Made by a program: the position numbers and the translations under genes. DNA of 64,000 bases from positions 1-64,000 of the forward strand of contig JADGRA010000079.1 in the NCBI GenBank assembly GCA_017881265.1. The letters are read 5' to 3'. The stretch is from Myxococcaceae bacterium. Its GTDB lineage: Bacteria; Myxococcota; Myxococcia; Myxococcales; Myxococcaceae. Shown one piece after another: positions 37,359-46,783 of this stretch; position 1 is the stretch's first letter, and every line of letters starts with the position of its first letter. The notes below the pieces were generated by a model. That model ran no database searches. It had not been told where the DNA came from and was given only the letters and a program-made list of their open reading frames with translations.

Positions 37359-38870
37359 ATGAACGAGAACGCCCTCAATGCGTCCGTGGGCGCCAAGCTG
37401 CGCGGGCTTCGGCTGAAGCGGGGCATCAAGCAGACGGACGCGGCGCACGGCCTGGGGGTGTCCCCCGCCTACCTGAATCTCATCGAGAAGGGGAAGCGGG
37501 TGATGCCCTTCCCCCTGTTGTGGAAGGCGCTGCGCTACTTCGAGCAGGACCCCGAGCAATTCATGGGCTCGCTCGGCCAGGGGCCGGTGGACGAGACGCT
37601 GGCGAAGCTCCTGGACGAGCCGCTCCTCAAGTCCCTGGACATCGACTCCGAGTCGCTCGAGTCGCTGTCGGCCGAGCCGAAGCTGGCCGGCACGGTGGCC
37701 GCCCTCTTCAACCTCTACAAGAATACCCGCCACCAGCTGGAGAAGGTGTCCGCGCAGATGACGTCGTCGGTGCAGCCGGCGGACGGCGTGCGGCTCGACT
37801 ACTCGCCCTTCGACGAGGTGAGCGACTTTTTGCAGGCCCGCAAGAACTGGTTTCCGGAGCTGGAGGAGCAGGCGGCGGCGCTGGTGCGCGACTTCCGGCT
37901 GGAACGCCAGGTGACGTCCACCCAGCTGGCCGCCGCCCTCGGCGAGCGCTTCGGCTACGCCGTCCGCTACGAGGCGTCGGCCTCGGGCAGCTCGGTGGTG
38001 CGGCGCATGGACCCGGAGGACAAGACGCTGACGCTGTCGCCGGCGCTGACCGAGCAGCCCTTGAAGTTCCAGCTGGCTGCCTCCATCGGGCTTCTGGCGC
38101 TGGACCACGACCGCCTCCTCGAGCGCATCCTGGCCGGGGTGCAGATGCGGCACCCTGAGACGCCGAAGCTCATCAAGGTCAACCTGGCCAACTACTTCGC
38201 CGGCGCGCTCCTCCTCAACTACGAGGAATTCTTCCGCCAGGTGCAGCGCACGCGCTACGACGTGGAGCTGCTGAGCCAGATTTTCGGCACCACCTACGAG
38301 ACGGTGGCCCACCGGCTGTGCAACCTCTCGGACCCGAAGCGCCCCGGGGTCCCCTTCCACTTCCTGCGGGCCGACGTCGCTGGCAACATCTCCAAGCGCT
38401 ACAGCGGCACCGGGCTGAAATTCGCCTCGGGCGGCGGCAGCTGCGGCAAGTGGGCCGTCCATTTGGCTTTCCTCAACCCGTCGCAGATTACCCGGCAGTA
38501 CTCGATGATGCCGGACGGCAGCACCTACTTCTGCTTCGCCAAGGTGCAGCTGCAGCCCATCAGCGGTTCCATCGTCCGGGGCACCGCCTACAGCATTGGC
38601 CTCGGCACCCACGCCGAGAACGCCCAGTTCCTCGCCTACGGGTTGCCCACCACCGACCTCAAGCGCGACGCCGTCCCCTCCGGCATCACCTGCCGCTTTT
38701 GCGAGCGCACCGACTGCAACCAGCGCGCGGCAGCGAGCTACCGCTTCGCCTTCTCCTTCGACGAGTACACGAAGAAGGACTGCTTCTTCTCCCCGCTCCT
38801 CGTCCACGAGGCGGGCAAGGAGCCGGCTCGCCGGACGACGCGTCGCCCGGGCGGCCCCGCGCCCAGTTAG
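37359..38870 (+). CDS. XRE-family regulator with ImmA/IrrE-like and DUF2083 domains
   Basis: 503 residues. Residues 8-65 are a helix-turn-helix (LRGLRLKRGIKQTDAAHGLGVSPAYLNLIEKGKR). The middle is a degenerate IrrE/ImmA-like segment where FQLAASIGLLALDHD and VNLANYFAGALLLNYEEF stand where the HExxH region would be; no HExxH is present. The C-terminus is DUF2083, with GSCGKWAVH and a cysteine cluster (CRFCERTDC) that may bind metal. This is the layout of short-chain acyl-CoA regulators such as RamB/ScfR/PrpR-type proteins, which control acetate, propionate or glyoxylate genes. Leucyl aminopeptidase follows by 13 bp, so they may be co-transcribed. Confidence 0.85.
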   Translation: MNENALNASVGAKLRGLRLKRGIKQTDAAHGLGVSPAYLNLIEKGKRVMPFPLLWKALRYFEQDPEQFMGSLGQGPVDETLAKLLDEPLLKSLDIDSESLESLSAEPKLAGTVAALFNLYKNTRHQLEKVSAQMTSSVQPADGVRLDYSPFDEVSDFLQARKNWFPELEEQAAALVRDFRLERQVTSTQLAAALGERFGYAVRYEASASGSSVVRRMDPEDKTLTLSPALTEQPLKFQLAASIGLLALDHDRLLERILAGVQMRHPETPKLIKVNLANYFAGALLLNYEEFFRQVQRTRYDVELLSQIFGTTYETVAHRLCNLSDPKRPGVPFHFLRADVAGNISKRYSGTGLKFASGGGSCGKWAVHLAFLNPSQITRQYSMMPDGSTYFCFAKVQLQPISGSIVRGTAYSIGLGTHAENAQFLAYGLPTTDLKRDAVPSGITCRFCERTDCNQRAAASYRFAFSFDEYTKKDCFFSPLLVHEAGKEPARRTTRRPGGPAPS

Positions 38871-38883
38871 GGCCCCCTTTCCC

Positions 38884-40440
38884 ATGCCCTCCTCCCCTGC
38901 CCCGGTCAGCCTGGCGACAGCCAGCGTGCTGCGACTCGACGCGGACGTCCTGGTGGTGCCGGTGCTGGAAAGCGACGGCAAGGCGGCCCTGGACGGGGCG
39001 ATGACGGACGTGGACCGGGCCCTCGGGGGGCACTTGCACCGGGCCGCCGCCGCCGAGGGCTTCAAGGGACGGGCCGACCAGCTGTTTCAGTTCCACACCC
39101 AGGGACGCCTTCCAGCAGCGCGGGTGGTGCTGGTGGGCCTCGGCCCGAAGGAGCGCTGCACGCCGGAGCATCTGCGGCAGGCGGCCGGCCGGGCCGTTCG
39201 CGCGGTGCTGCGCACGAAGGGGGTGCAGGTGGTGCTGCAGCTGCCGGCGACCGCCGACGACGCGGGCGCCCTGCGTGCCGCCGCCGAGGGCGCGCTGCTG
39301 GGCGCCTACCGCTTCGACCGCTACCGCACCAACGGCGCCGAGGAACGCGGGACGCTGGGCAGTCTGCGGATGGCGCTGCCCCCAGGCGTCCGGCGCACCG
39401 AGGCGCTGGAGGAGGCGCTGCGGCTGGGCGTGCAGGTGGCCCAGGCCACCAATCATGCCCGCGACCTGGTGAATGAACCGGCGGCCCACCTCACCCCGGA
39501 ACGGCTGGCCGAGGAGGCCCGGCAGGTGGCCCACGCCGCCGGGCTGCGCGTGCGCGTCGACGGCCCGGAGGAACTCGCCCGGCTGAAGATGGGGATGTTT
39601 CTGGCGGTGGGCCAGGGCAGCGCCAACGCGCCGCGCCTCATCGAGCTGGGCTACGTGCCCAAGGGCAAGGCCGCCACCGCGCGGCCCCTGGTGCTGGTGG
39701 GCAAGGCCATCACCTTCGACAGCGGGGGCCTGTCGCTGAAGCCGGCCGACGGCATGGTGGAGATGAAGACGGACATGGCCGGCGCTGCCGCGCTCTTGGG
39801 GGTGATGGAAGTGGTGGCCGCGCTGAAGCCCCCCTTCCCGGTGGTGGCACTGCTGGGCGCCGCGGAGAACATGCCTTCCGGGACAGCCTACCGGCCGGGG
39901 GACGTCCTCACCTCGCGGCTGGGCAAGACGGTGGAAGTCACCAACACCGACGCCGAGGGCAGGCTGGTGCTGGGGGATGTGCTGGCCTACGCCGCCGAGC
40001 GCTCGCCCGCGGCGATGGTGGACGTGGCCACCCTGACCGGCGCATGCATTGTCGCCCTGGGACAGCACGTGGTGGGGCTGTGGAGCACCGACGACGCGCT
40101 GGCCGAAGAGGTGGTGCTGGCCAGTCGGCGGGCCGGCGAAGCCATGTGGCGGATGCCGCTGGTGGAACTGCAGAAGGAGAACCTGCGCTCGGAGGTGGCC
40201 GACATGAAGAATGCCGGCGAGCGGCAGGGGGCGGCCATTGCCGCCGCGCTGTTCCTCCGCGAATTCGTGGGCAGCGTGCCCTGGGTGCACCTGGACATTG
40301 CCGGGCCGTCCGTCAGCGGCAAGGAACGCGGCTACTTCGTGAAGGGGGCCACCGGCGTCACCGTGCGCACCCTGGTGGAACTCATCCGCGCCCGGGCGCG
40401 CGCCGCCGCGCCGTCCGAGGCGAGGACGCGGGCCTCCTAA
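38884..40440 (+). CDS. pepA: leucyl aminopeptidase (M17, PepA family)
   Basis: 518 residues. The catalytic core has the M17 motifs in order: VGKAITFDSGGLSLKP (Lys and Asp metal ligands), MKTDMAGAAALLGVMEV, GAAENMPSGTAYRPGDVLTSRLGKTVEVTNTDAEGRLVLGDVL (NTDAEGRL signature), and VDVATLTGACIVALG. The C-terminal SDMKNAG-like block is VADMKNAGERQGAAIAAALFL. It releases N-terminal amino acids with two metal ions. The PepA homologue of E. coli also binds DNA at cer/Xer sites; nothing here speaks to that. Follows the XRE/DUF2083 gene by 13 bp. Confidence 0.95.
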   Translation: MPSSPAPVSLATASVLRLDADVLVVPVLESDGKAALDGAMTDVDRALGGHLHRAAAAEGFKGRADQLFQFHTQGRLPAARVVLVGLGPKERCTPEHLRQAAGRAVRAVLRTKGVQVVLQLPATADDAGALRAAAEGALLGAYRFDRYRTNGAEERGTLGSLRMALPPGVRRTEALEEALRLGVQVAQATNHARDLVNEPAAHLTPERLAEEARQVAHAAGLRVRVDGPEELARLKMGMFLAVGQGSANAPRLIELGYVPKGKAATARPLVLVGKAITFDSGGLSLKPADGMVEMKTDMAGAAALLGVMEVVAALKPPFPVVALLGAAENMPSGTAYRPGDVLTSRLGKTVEVTNTDAEGRLVLGDVLAYAAERSPAAMVDVATLTGACIVALGQHVVGLWSTDDALAEEVVLASRRAGEAMWRMPLVELQKENLRSEVADMKNAGERQGAAIAAALFLREFVGSVPWVHLDIAGPSVSGKERGYFVKGATGVTVRTLVELIRARARAAAPSEARTRAS

Positions 40441-40454
40441 GGGGCCAGCAACTG

Positions 40455-41240
40455 TCAGGGCGCCGGGCGCTCGGACAGGGCCTGCGCCACCGCGTCGTGC
40501 AGGGACATGGCGGCTTGGACGCCGTCCGCGGCTTCGTGCAACGGGCGCCCCACCACCAGGAGGTCCGCCCCGGCGCGGATGGCAGCCTCGGGCGTCTCGG
40601 TGCGGGCCTGGTCGGCTGAGGCGGAGCCCACCGGGCGGATGCCGGGCGTGCAGAGGAAGAGTGCCGGGTACTGCCCCCGCAGCGCCGGGAGTTCCCGGGG
40701 CGAGGACACGAGGCCTCCCACGCCGGAGGAGGCCGCCACCATGGCCAGCTGGCTGGCCATGGCCGAGGCGGAGGGGCCGAAGCCGAGGGCGCAGACGGCC
40801 GCGTCGTCGAGGGAGGTGAGCGCCGTCACCGCCAGCACCACCGGGGGGGGAAGCCCCACGCGGGCCGCGCCCGCCGCGGCGCCCTGGACGGCGGCGCGCA
40901 GCATGGCGGCGCCGCCCGAGGCGTGCACGGTGAGGTAGGAGACGCCGAGGGCCGCCGCGCGCGCGGCGGCCAGCTCCACGGTGTTGGGAATGTCGTGCAG
41001 CTTGAGGTCCAGGAAGAGACGCGCCCCTTGCGCGCGGAAGACTTCGAGGGCGTCCGGACCATGCTCCACGAAGAGCGACAGGCCCACCTTCACCACCGCC
41101 ACGAAGGGCTTAAGGGTGGTGTACAGCGCGCTGGCCTCGCCGAGCGGCAGGTCGGCCGCCCAGGCGATGCAATCACGCGCCCTGGGGGAGTGCCCCGGGG
41201 CGGGCGAGGTCAAGTTCAAGGCGGGAGCGGGGGTCGTCAT
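40455..41240 (-). CDS. pyrF: orotidine 5'-phosphate decarboxylase
   Basis: 261 residues. The active-site motif is FLDLKLHDIPNTV (the D-x-K-x-x-D pattern of OMP decarboxylase) near residue 95. VKVGLSLFVEHGPDALEVFRAQG precedes it, LTVHASGG supplies the next conserved strand, and LCTPGIRP plus GADLLVVGRPL form the phosphate-binding C-terminal strands. Last step of UMP synthesis. It starts 25 bp from the stop of... the DsbA-like gene's minus-strand unit begins upstream, so the two may be co-transcribed on the minus strand (DsbA-like first, pyrF second, about 24 bp apart). Confidence 0.93.
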   Translation of the reverse strand: MTTPAPALNLTSPAPGHSPRARDCIAWAADLPLGEASALYTTLKPFVAVVKVGLSLFVEHGPDALEVFRAQGARLFLDLKLHDIPNTVELAAARAAALGVSYLTVHASGGAAMLRAAVQGAAAGAARVGLPPPVVLAVTALTSLDDAAVCALGFGPSASAMASQLAMVAASSGVGGLVSSPRELPALRGQYPALFLCTPGIRPVGSASADQARTETPEAAIRAGADLLVVGRPLHEAADGVQAAMSLHDAVAQALSERPAP

Positions 41241-41264
41241 TCCGCGCGCGGGACCACCGGAAGG

Positions 41265-42320
41265 CTAGCGCGAGGCGAGTTCCGGGTCGATGACCTTCTT
41301 GAACTCCTCAATCGGCATCGCCCCGTTGAGGAAGACGCCATTGATGAAGAAGGCGGGCGTGCCGTTGACGCCGGCGGCCTGGCCGGCCTCGAGGTCCTGG
41401 TCCACCTGCTTCTTCTTCTCGCCGCTGTCCAGGCAGGTGGCGAACTTGGCCGCGTCGAGCCCGGCGCTGCCGGCGTACGTCTTGAGGTCCGAGACGTCGA
41501 GCTTCTTCTGGTTCTTGAAGAGCAAGTCGTGGAACTCCCAGAACTTCCCCTGGTCCTGGGCGCACAAGGACGCCTCGGCGGCCTTCTCGGCCTGGGGGTG
41601 GATGGGCAGCGGGAACTGGCGGAACACCAGCTTCACCTTGCCGGCGTACTGCTGCATGAGCTGCTCGACGGTGGTGTAGGCAGCGCCGCAATAGGGGCAC
41701 TGGAAGTCCGAGAACTCCACGATGGTAACCTTGGCGTCGGTCGGCCCACGGGCCGGGCCGGTGGCGGCCACCTCCACCCGGGGCGGGGGCAGGTCGATTT
41801 GGAGATTTGCGGCCGTCCGCAGCTCCTCGATGACCTTCTGCACGCTGGCGCGGCGCTGCTGGTTGACCATCGCCTGGACCAGCTGGTCCTTAATCTGCTC
41901 CAGCTTGGTGTCCGGCGGGATGCGGCCGGCGGCCTTCAGCCGGTCGAAGAATTCCTTCACGTCGGCGTCGCTCGGCTGGCTGACGGGAAGCGCCTCCACC
42001 CGGGCCTGGATGTACTGCTCCTCGGTCTGCCCCTTCTTGGCGGCCTCGGCCTTGACGATGCGCTCCACGGCCATGCGCTCCAGGACTTCCTTGCGCGCCG
42101 TGTACATCTGGTTCTGGATTTCCTGCAGCTTCGGCTTGGCCTCGACCTCGAGCTCGCCGTAGGTGATTTTCCCACCGTTGTAGGTGGCCACCACCCGGTC
42201 AGCCGGCAGCGCGCCGGAGCCGCCAGAGGCGGCCGCGACCTTCTGCTTCGCGCAGCCGGCGAGGACGAAGAGGGAGGCCAGAAGCGCGGTCGGGAGGGAA
42301 CGGGAGAGGGGTAGTTTCAT
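41265..42320 (-). CDS. DsbA-like thioredoxin-fold lipoprotein with SurA-type N-terminus
   Basis: 351 residues from the ATG at 42320 (CCCTCCCT on the plus strand gives an AGGGAGGG SD). A lipobox (FVLAGCA) marks a lipoprotein. Residues about 35-165 are a helical SurA/PpiC-N-like segment (VVATYNGGKITYGELEVEAKPKLQEIQNQ, RKEVLERMAVERIVKAEA). Residues about 180-350 are a DsbA/DsbG-like thioredoxin domain with the active site FQCPYCGAA and the cis-Pro loop NGTPAFFING. It probably oxidises or isomerises disulfides of exported proteins, with the helical part as substrate-binding arm. Upstream of pyrF on the same strand. Confidence 0.88.
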   Translation of the reverse strand: MKLPLSRSLPTALLASLFVLAGCAKQKVAAASGGSGALPADRVVATYNGGKITYGELEVEAKPKLQEIQNQMYTARKEVLERMAVERIVKAEAAKKGQTEEQYIQARVEALPVSQPSDADVKEFFDRLKAAGRIPPDTKLEQIKDQLVQAMVNQQRRASVQKVIEELRTAANLQIDLPPPRVEVAATGPARGPTDAKVTIVEFSDFQCPYCGAAYTTVEQLMQQYAGKVKLVFRQFPLPIHPQAEKAAEASLCAQDQGKFWEFHDLLFKNQKKLDVSDLKTYAGSAGLDAAKFATCLDSGEKKKQVDQDLEAGQAAGVNGTPAFFINGVFLNGAMPIEEFKKVIDPELASR

Positions 42321-42416
42321 AGGGAGGGGGGCCTTTTGCCCTGCGCCGGGGAAGTGTGCAAGCCACACCCAACAGCCAACCGGGCGGAAAGCTTCCCCCC
42401 GCTTGGCGGGAGGGGT

Positions 42417-43340
42417 TCAGGCCAGCTCGGCGGCGAAGTCCGGCAGCCGGAAGCCAAAGCGCTCCAGCTCGCGCTTCTGGGCCCGCACCACCGCATAGGT
42501 TGAGGGGTCGGCCAGCACCTGCTGCACCAGGCGTAGGTGCAGCGCGTGCCCGCTCTTCACCGCCTTCAGCGAGCCGATGACGGGGTGGCCGAAGAGGGCC
42601 AGGTCGCCCATGGCGTCCAGGGCCTTGTGCCGGACGAATTCATCCGGAAAGCGCAGGCCGTCGGCGTTGAGGATGCTGAAGTCGTCGACGACGATGGCGT
42701 TGTCGAGCGAGCCGCCGCGGGCCAGCCCGGCGGCCTTCAGCTTCTCGACGTCGCGCAGAAAGCCGAAGGTGCGCGCTCGGGACACCTCGCGCACGAAGGC
42801 CCGGCCGGAGAAGTCCAATTCCAGCCGCTGGCGGCTGACCAGGGGATGGTGGAAGTCGATGGCGACGTCCATGCGGAAGCAGTCACAGGGCGACAGCGAC
42901 GCTTCCTTGTCTCCGTCCCGCACCGAGACCGCCTTCTTCACCACCACGAAACTCTTCGGCGCCTCCTGCACCCGCACCCCGGCCGTCTGCACCAGGTAGG
43001 CGAAGGGCCCGGCGCTGCCGTCCATGATGGGCACTTCGGGCCCATCCAGTTCCACCCGGACGTTGTCCAGGCCGAGGCCAAGCAGGGCCCCCAACAGGTG
43101 CTCGACCGTCCCCACCCGCACCCCATCCTTGCCGAGGCTGGTGGCAAGCGCCGTGTCCACCACGTACTCGGCGGTGGCCGGGATGGACACCGGGCGTGCG
43201 AGGTCCATCCGCACGAAGACGACGCCGTGGTTGGCCGGCGCCGGCCGCAGCGTCAGCGTCACCGCCTGGCCGGTGTGCAGGCCGATGCCCTGGCAGGACA
43301 CAGAGGCGCTCAGCGTCCGCTGGTGGAAGGACATGGACAT
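42417..43340 (-). CDS. lpxC: UDP-3-O-acyl-N-acetylglucosamine deacetylase
   Basis: 307 residues, the family's normal length, from the first ATG of an ATG-TCC-ATG pair at 43340. LpxC motifs: FHQRTLSASVSCQGIGLHTGQAVTLTLRPA, VGTVEHLLGALLGLGLDNVRVELDGPEVPIMDGSA (zinc His and catalytic Glu in EHLL, then the PIMDGS motif), SRARTFGFLRDVEKL, RGGSLDNAIVVDD, FVRHKALDAMGDLALFG (zinc His and Asp), and SGHALHLRLV with the catalytic His. It commits UDP-acyl-GlcNAc to lipid A, so the organism has a Gram-negative outer membrane. Confidence 0.95.
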   Translation of the reverse strand: MSMSFHQRTLSASVSCQGIGLHTGQAVTLTLRPAPANHGVVFVRMDLARPVSIPATAEYVVDTALATSLGKDGVRVGTVEHLLGALLGLGLDNVRVELDGPEVPIMDGSAGPFAYLVQTAGVRVQEAPKSFVVVKKAVSVRDGDKEASLSPCDCFRMDVAIDFHHPLVSRQRLELDFSGRAFVREVSRARTFGFLRDVEKLKAAGLARGGSLDNAIVVDDFSILNADGLRFPDEFVRHKALDAMGDLALFGHPVIGSLKAVKSGHALHLRLVQQVLADPSTYAVVRAQKRELERFGFRLPDFAAELA

Positions 43341-43560
43341 GGTGCTTGGTGAGGCTCCCCTCCCCGGCAACTGACCCTTGTAACGGCGGCCCTTGGGTGT
43401 TTCCAACACCTGAGGACCGCAAGAGGTTTCATCCGGGCAGACGCGAAGCGTACTGCGCTGTGACAAACCCGTGAAATACCGTACCGCAACGCGTCGCCGC
43501 AACGCGCACCTTTCACCAACCTGCCACCGCCTGCCAGGGAATTGGTGACAGGAGACAACT

Positions 43561-43586
43561 TCACCCCTGACGGAAACCCGGGGTGA
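43561..43586 (-). terminator. hairpin downstream of the ruv operon
   Basis: TCACCCC (43561-43567) pairs perfectly with GGGGTGA (43580-43586) across a 12-nt loop. It lies 50 bp after the stop of the last gene of the yebC-ruv unit (read on the minus strand) and before the lpxC promoter region. There is no clear T-run. Confidence 0.4.
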
Positions 43587-43635
43587 GGACGTCGACGTGT
43601 CCAGCGCCTTCAGCCCGGGGGGGGCGCGGTGGCCG

Positions 43636-45126
43636 TCAGCCGGCGGCCGCCGGCTCCGCCGAACGGAACCTGTCCAGCACGGCCTCGGCGTGGGCACGGT
43701 CGAAGCGTCGGCCGGAGACTTCCCCGCGGCGGCCAACGCGGATGAAGAGTGCCTCGGCGGCGTCGGCGAAGAGGAGGCAGTCCTCGGCCAGCCGGGCCCG
43801 GGTGAGGGGCCCTTCGGGCGACTGGGCGTGGTCGCCCAGAATGCTGAGGAAGCGGTCGACAGCCTCGAGGTCCCCGTAACGCAAAAGCTGGTAGCTGCCG
43901 TCCTGGAAATACTCGAGGAAGCGCCCCAGCGCGGACAGGTGCGGAGCGGCGTCGGGGGTGCCCTCCAGCGCCAGCGCCGCGCCGCGCGCCAGCTGGGAGG
44001 CCACCCACAAGTCATTGCGCAGCCGCTGCGCCACCAGGGGGGCGGAGACGAGGCGGGAGAAGCCCTCCTCGGCGCCCCGGGCCTGCAGCGCGCCGGCCAG
44101 CTGCACCACCGCCCCCTCGAAGAGGGCGGTGAAGTCCCGCGCCGCGCCGCGCAGCCGCTCGTCGTCGGCCGAGCCCTCGCCCGACAGCGCGCGGCCGATG
44201 GCGCGCGTCTTCAAGGCCAGGGTGCGGGAGACGCGCAGCGCGGCGTGCTGGAAGCCGCGGGTACCCGTGCCGCTGGCGACCTCATTGCGCAAGTAGCCGC
44301 TCAGGGTGAGCGCCTCGCTGTGCACCAGCGCCAGCAGCACCCGGGCGCGGCGGTCGAGCGGCCGGTCGGGCTCCTGCCGAAGGTAGCCAAGGGCGTGCAG
44401 GAAGCGGAACAGGGCGAGGAAGGCGGTGGTGAAGAGAGGGCGCTCCGGGTCGGGAAGCAGCCGCAGGGCGTCCAGCACCGGGACACTGCGGATGCGGTCG
44501 AACTCGAGGCAGAACTCGAGCGGGCGCGCCGGGCGGAAGAAGCGGTTCTGCAGGATGGCCCGCACCGCCAGGCTACCCACCTCGTGGAAGACGCGGTGGC
44601 CCACCGCCTCCAGGCCGAGGAGGCTGTCCATGACGACGCAGATGGATTCGAAGCTCCGGGCGAGCAGGAAGAGGCTCTCCTGGGGCGTCTGCTGTTCCAG
44701 CTCGTCCTCGAGGAGCGCCCGGCGGACGCGGTCATCCACCGCCTGGCTGCCGAGGTAGCGCCGGAAGACGAAGCGCTGCTCGTGGCCCGGGTCCAGCAGC
44801 CGCCGGCCGAGCCGGATGGCCTGGTGCATGGCATCCTGCAAGTCCCGCAGCTCCTCGCCGAAGTCCCGGCTCACCACCGGCCGCGCGGAGGCGTCCAGCG
44901 GCAGGGTGTGCAGTTGGAAGTACCGTTCGATGGCCCGCAGCAGCAGCTCGAACTCGAACAGACGCTCCTCGCGCCCGTCCACCCGGACGCCCCGCAGCCA
45001 GCGCTCGCGCTCGGCGAGCAGCCCGGGCCGCGGCTGGCTGTCGCGAAACAGCTGGACGTAGAAGTCCCGGGCGGTGCGGGCCACCCTGGGCCGCGGCGCC
45101 TCGGCCTCCTTCGGGGCCGCGCTCAC
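43636..45126 (-). CDS. conserved hypothetical protein, last gene of the ruv operon
   Basis: 496 residues from the GTG at 45126, which overlaps the ruvB stop by 4 bp (GTGA), so it is translationally coupled to ruvB. I do not recognise the family. It is helix-rich and Arg/Leu-rich, with no signal peptide, membrane segment or nucleotide-binding motif. The N-terminal part has [27 protein letters not shown], and the middle has [32 protein letters not shown]. Being fixed to ruvCAB suggests either a role linked to Holliday-junction processing or simple co-expression; nothing in the sequence decides this. Confidence 0.75.
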   Translation of the reverse strand: MSAAPKEAEAPRPRVARTARDFYVQLFRDSQPRPGLLAERERWLRGVRVDGREERLFEFELLLRAIERYFQLHTLPLDASARPVVSRDFGEELRDLQDAMHQAIRLGRRLLDPGHEQRFVFRRYLGSQAVDDRVRRALLEDELEQQTPQESLFLLARSFESICVVMDSLLGLEAVGHRVFHEVGSLAVRAILQNRFFRPARPLEFCLEFDRIRSVPVLDALRLLPDPERPLFTTAFLALFRFLHALGYLRQEPDRPLDRRARVLLALVHSEALTLSGYLRNEVASGTGTRGFQHAALRVSRTLALKTRAIGRALSGEGSADDERLRGAARDFTALFEGAVVQLAGALQARGAEEGFSRLVSAPLVAQRLRNDLWVASQLARGAALALEGTPDAAPHLSALGRFLEYFQDGSYQLLRYGDLEAVDRFLSILGDHAQSPEGPLTRARLAEDCLLFADAAEALFIRVGRRGEVSGRRFDRAHAEAVLDRFRSAEPAAAG

Positions 45127-46148
45127 AGAAGCGCCCCCTGCGACGCCGGGGGCGGCGTCAGGCCGAGGTGCCGCCAGGCCTTGGCCGTGGCTACCCGGCC
45201 CCGCGGCGTCCGTTGCAGGAAGCCTTCCTGCATGAGGAACGGCTCATACACGTCCTCCACCGTCTCGCTCTGCTCGCCCACCACCATGGCCACCGTGTCC
45301 AGCCCCACCGGACCGCCGCCAAACTTGTCGAGGATGGTAAGGAGAATTCTCCGGTCCATGGGGTCGAGGCCGAGCGCATCCACCTCCAGCCGCTTGAGGG
45401 CGCCCGAGGCCACCGCCCGGCTCACCACCGGCTCGCCGTCCACCTCGGCGAAGTCGCGGATGCGCCGCAGCAGGCGGTTGGCGATGCGGGGCGTCCCCCG
45501 GGCCCGCGTGGCAATCTCCCGCGCCCCGTCGGGCAAAAGCCGGACGCCGAGGATGCCGGCGCTGCGGGCCAGAATGGCTTCCAGGTCGGCCGGCCCGTAG
45601 TAGTCGAGCCGTTCCTGGATTTGGAAGCGGTCGCGCAGGGGCGACGTCAAAAGCCCGGTGCGGGTGGTGGCGCCAATCAGGGTGAAGGGCTGCAAGTCCA
45701 GCTTCATCGCCCGGGCGGCCGCTCCGGAGTCGATGGTGATGTCCAGCCGGAAGTCCTCCATGGCCGGGTACAGGTACTCCTCCACCTGGGGCGGCAGCCG
45801 GTGGATTTCGTCGATGAAGAGGACGTCGCGGGCCTCGAGGCTGGTGAGCAGGCCGGCCAGGTCTCCCTTGCGCTCCACCGCCGGCCCGGAGGTGACGTGG
45901 ATGGCCACGCCCAGTTCCGCCGCCAGGATGTGGGCCAACGACGTCTTCCCCAGGCCGGGGGGGCCGGAGAAGAGGCAGTGGTCGAGGGCCTCGCGGCGCC
46001 GACGCGCTGCCTCCACGTACACCTTCAGCTTGTCCACCACTGCCGCCTGGCCGACGTACTCGGCGAAGCGCCGGGGGCGCAGCGACACCTCGAGGCGCTG
46101 CTCCTCGGCGGTGGGGCTGGGCTCGAGTGGACGGTGGTCGGGCGCCAT
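45123..46148 (-). CDS. ruvB: Holliday junction branch migration helicase RuvB
   Basis: 341 residues. AAA+ motifs: [26 protein letters not shown] at the N-terminus, Walker [16 protein letters not shown], Walker [12 protein letters not shown], sensor 1 [19 protein letters not shown], and the C-terminal winged helix with [18 protein letters not shown] and [18 protein letters not shown]. RuvB hexamers drive branch migration with RuvA. It lies 41 bp after ruvA and overlaps the next gene by 4 bp. Confidence 0.97.
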   Translation of the reverse strand: MAPDHRPLEPSPTAEEQRLEVSLRPRRFAEYVGQAAVVDKLKVYVEAARRRREALDHCLFSGPPGLGKTSLAHILAAELGVAIHVTSGPAVERKGDLAGLLTSLEARDVLFIDEIHRLPPQVEEYLYPAMEDFRLDITIDSGAAARAMKLDLQPFTLIGATTRTGLLTSPLRDRFQIQERLDYYGPADLEAILARSAGILGVRLLPDGAREIATRARGTPRIANRLLRRIRDFAEVDGEPVVSRAVASGALKRLEVDALGLDPMDRRILLTILDKFGGGPVGLDTVAMVVGEQSETVEDVYEPFLMQEGFLQRTPRGRVATAKAWRHLGLTPPPASQGALL

Positions 46149-46189
46149 GGCGGGGCGTCCGAGGGTAGCAGCTTTGTCCTTCTGCCTCC

Positions 46190-46783
46190 TCAGCCTGCTT
46201 GGAGGGTCCGCAGTGCCTCACGGAAGAGCGCCTCGAAGGGGGCCTCCGCCCCCAGCCGGCCCGCCACCGCGTCGGCCACCTCCTCGGCGTCGGCCGGCCG
46301 GTAGCCCAGGTTTTCCAGGGCCGAGACGAGGTCCCGGCGTGCCCCGGCTGTCCCCTCCACGCTGCGGGCGCCCGCGGCCAGCGCCTTCGCCTTGTCCCGC
46401 AGCTCCAGCACCAGGCGCTCGGCAGTCTTCTTCCCCACCCCGTGGATGCGCGTCAGTCGCCCGAGGTCCCCCCGGGAGAGGGCCTCGGCCAGGTCCGGGA
46501 CTTCCAGGCCGGACAGCACGGCCAGCGCCAGCTTCGGCCCGACGTGGCTGACACTGGTGAGGAGGTGAAACATCTCCTCCTCCTCGGGCGAGAGGAAGCC
46601 CACCAATTCAATGGCGTCCTCGCGCACAACGGTGTGGATGCGGAGCTCGGCCGGCTGCCCCTCGGCCGGAAGCCGTGCCAGCGAGAGGAGGGAGAGCGCC
46701 ACCCGGTAGCCGACGCCATGCACGTCCACCACCGCGTCCTGGAGCGACTTTTCCAGCACCACGCCCCGCAGCCGCGCAATCAC
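46190..46783 (-). CDS. ruvA: Holliday junction DNA helicase subunit RuvA
   Basis: 197 residues. The N-terminal OB-fold domain reads [28 protein letters not shown]. Two helix-hairpin-helix motifs follow ([36 protein letters not shown]), then a linker and the C-terminal RuvB-binding domain ([19 protein letters not shown]). A RuvA tetramer clamps the four-way junction. Its ATG overlaps the ruvC stop by 4 bp. Confidence 0.96.
   Translation of the reverse strand: MIARLRGVVLEKSLQDAVVDVHGVGYRVALSLLSLARLPAEGQPAELRIHTVVREDAIELVGFLSPEEEEMFHLLTSVSHVGPKLALAVLSGLEVPDLAEALSRGDLGRLTRIHGVGKKTAERLVLELRDKAKALAAGARSVEGTAGARRDLVSALENLGYRPADAEEVADAVAGRLGAEAPFEALFREALRTLQAG

Noticed and set aside
43513-43547. CACCAA..TTGGTG inverted repeat upstream of lpxC
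   Set aside because: Only six pairs around a 23-nt loop; weaker than the nearby TCACCCC/GGGGTGA hairpin and not clearly placed for a promoter or terminator.
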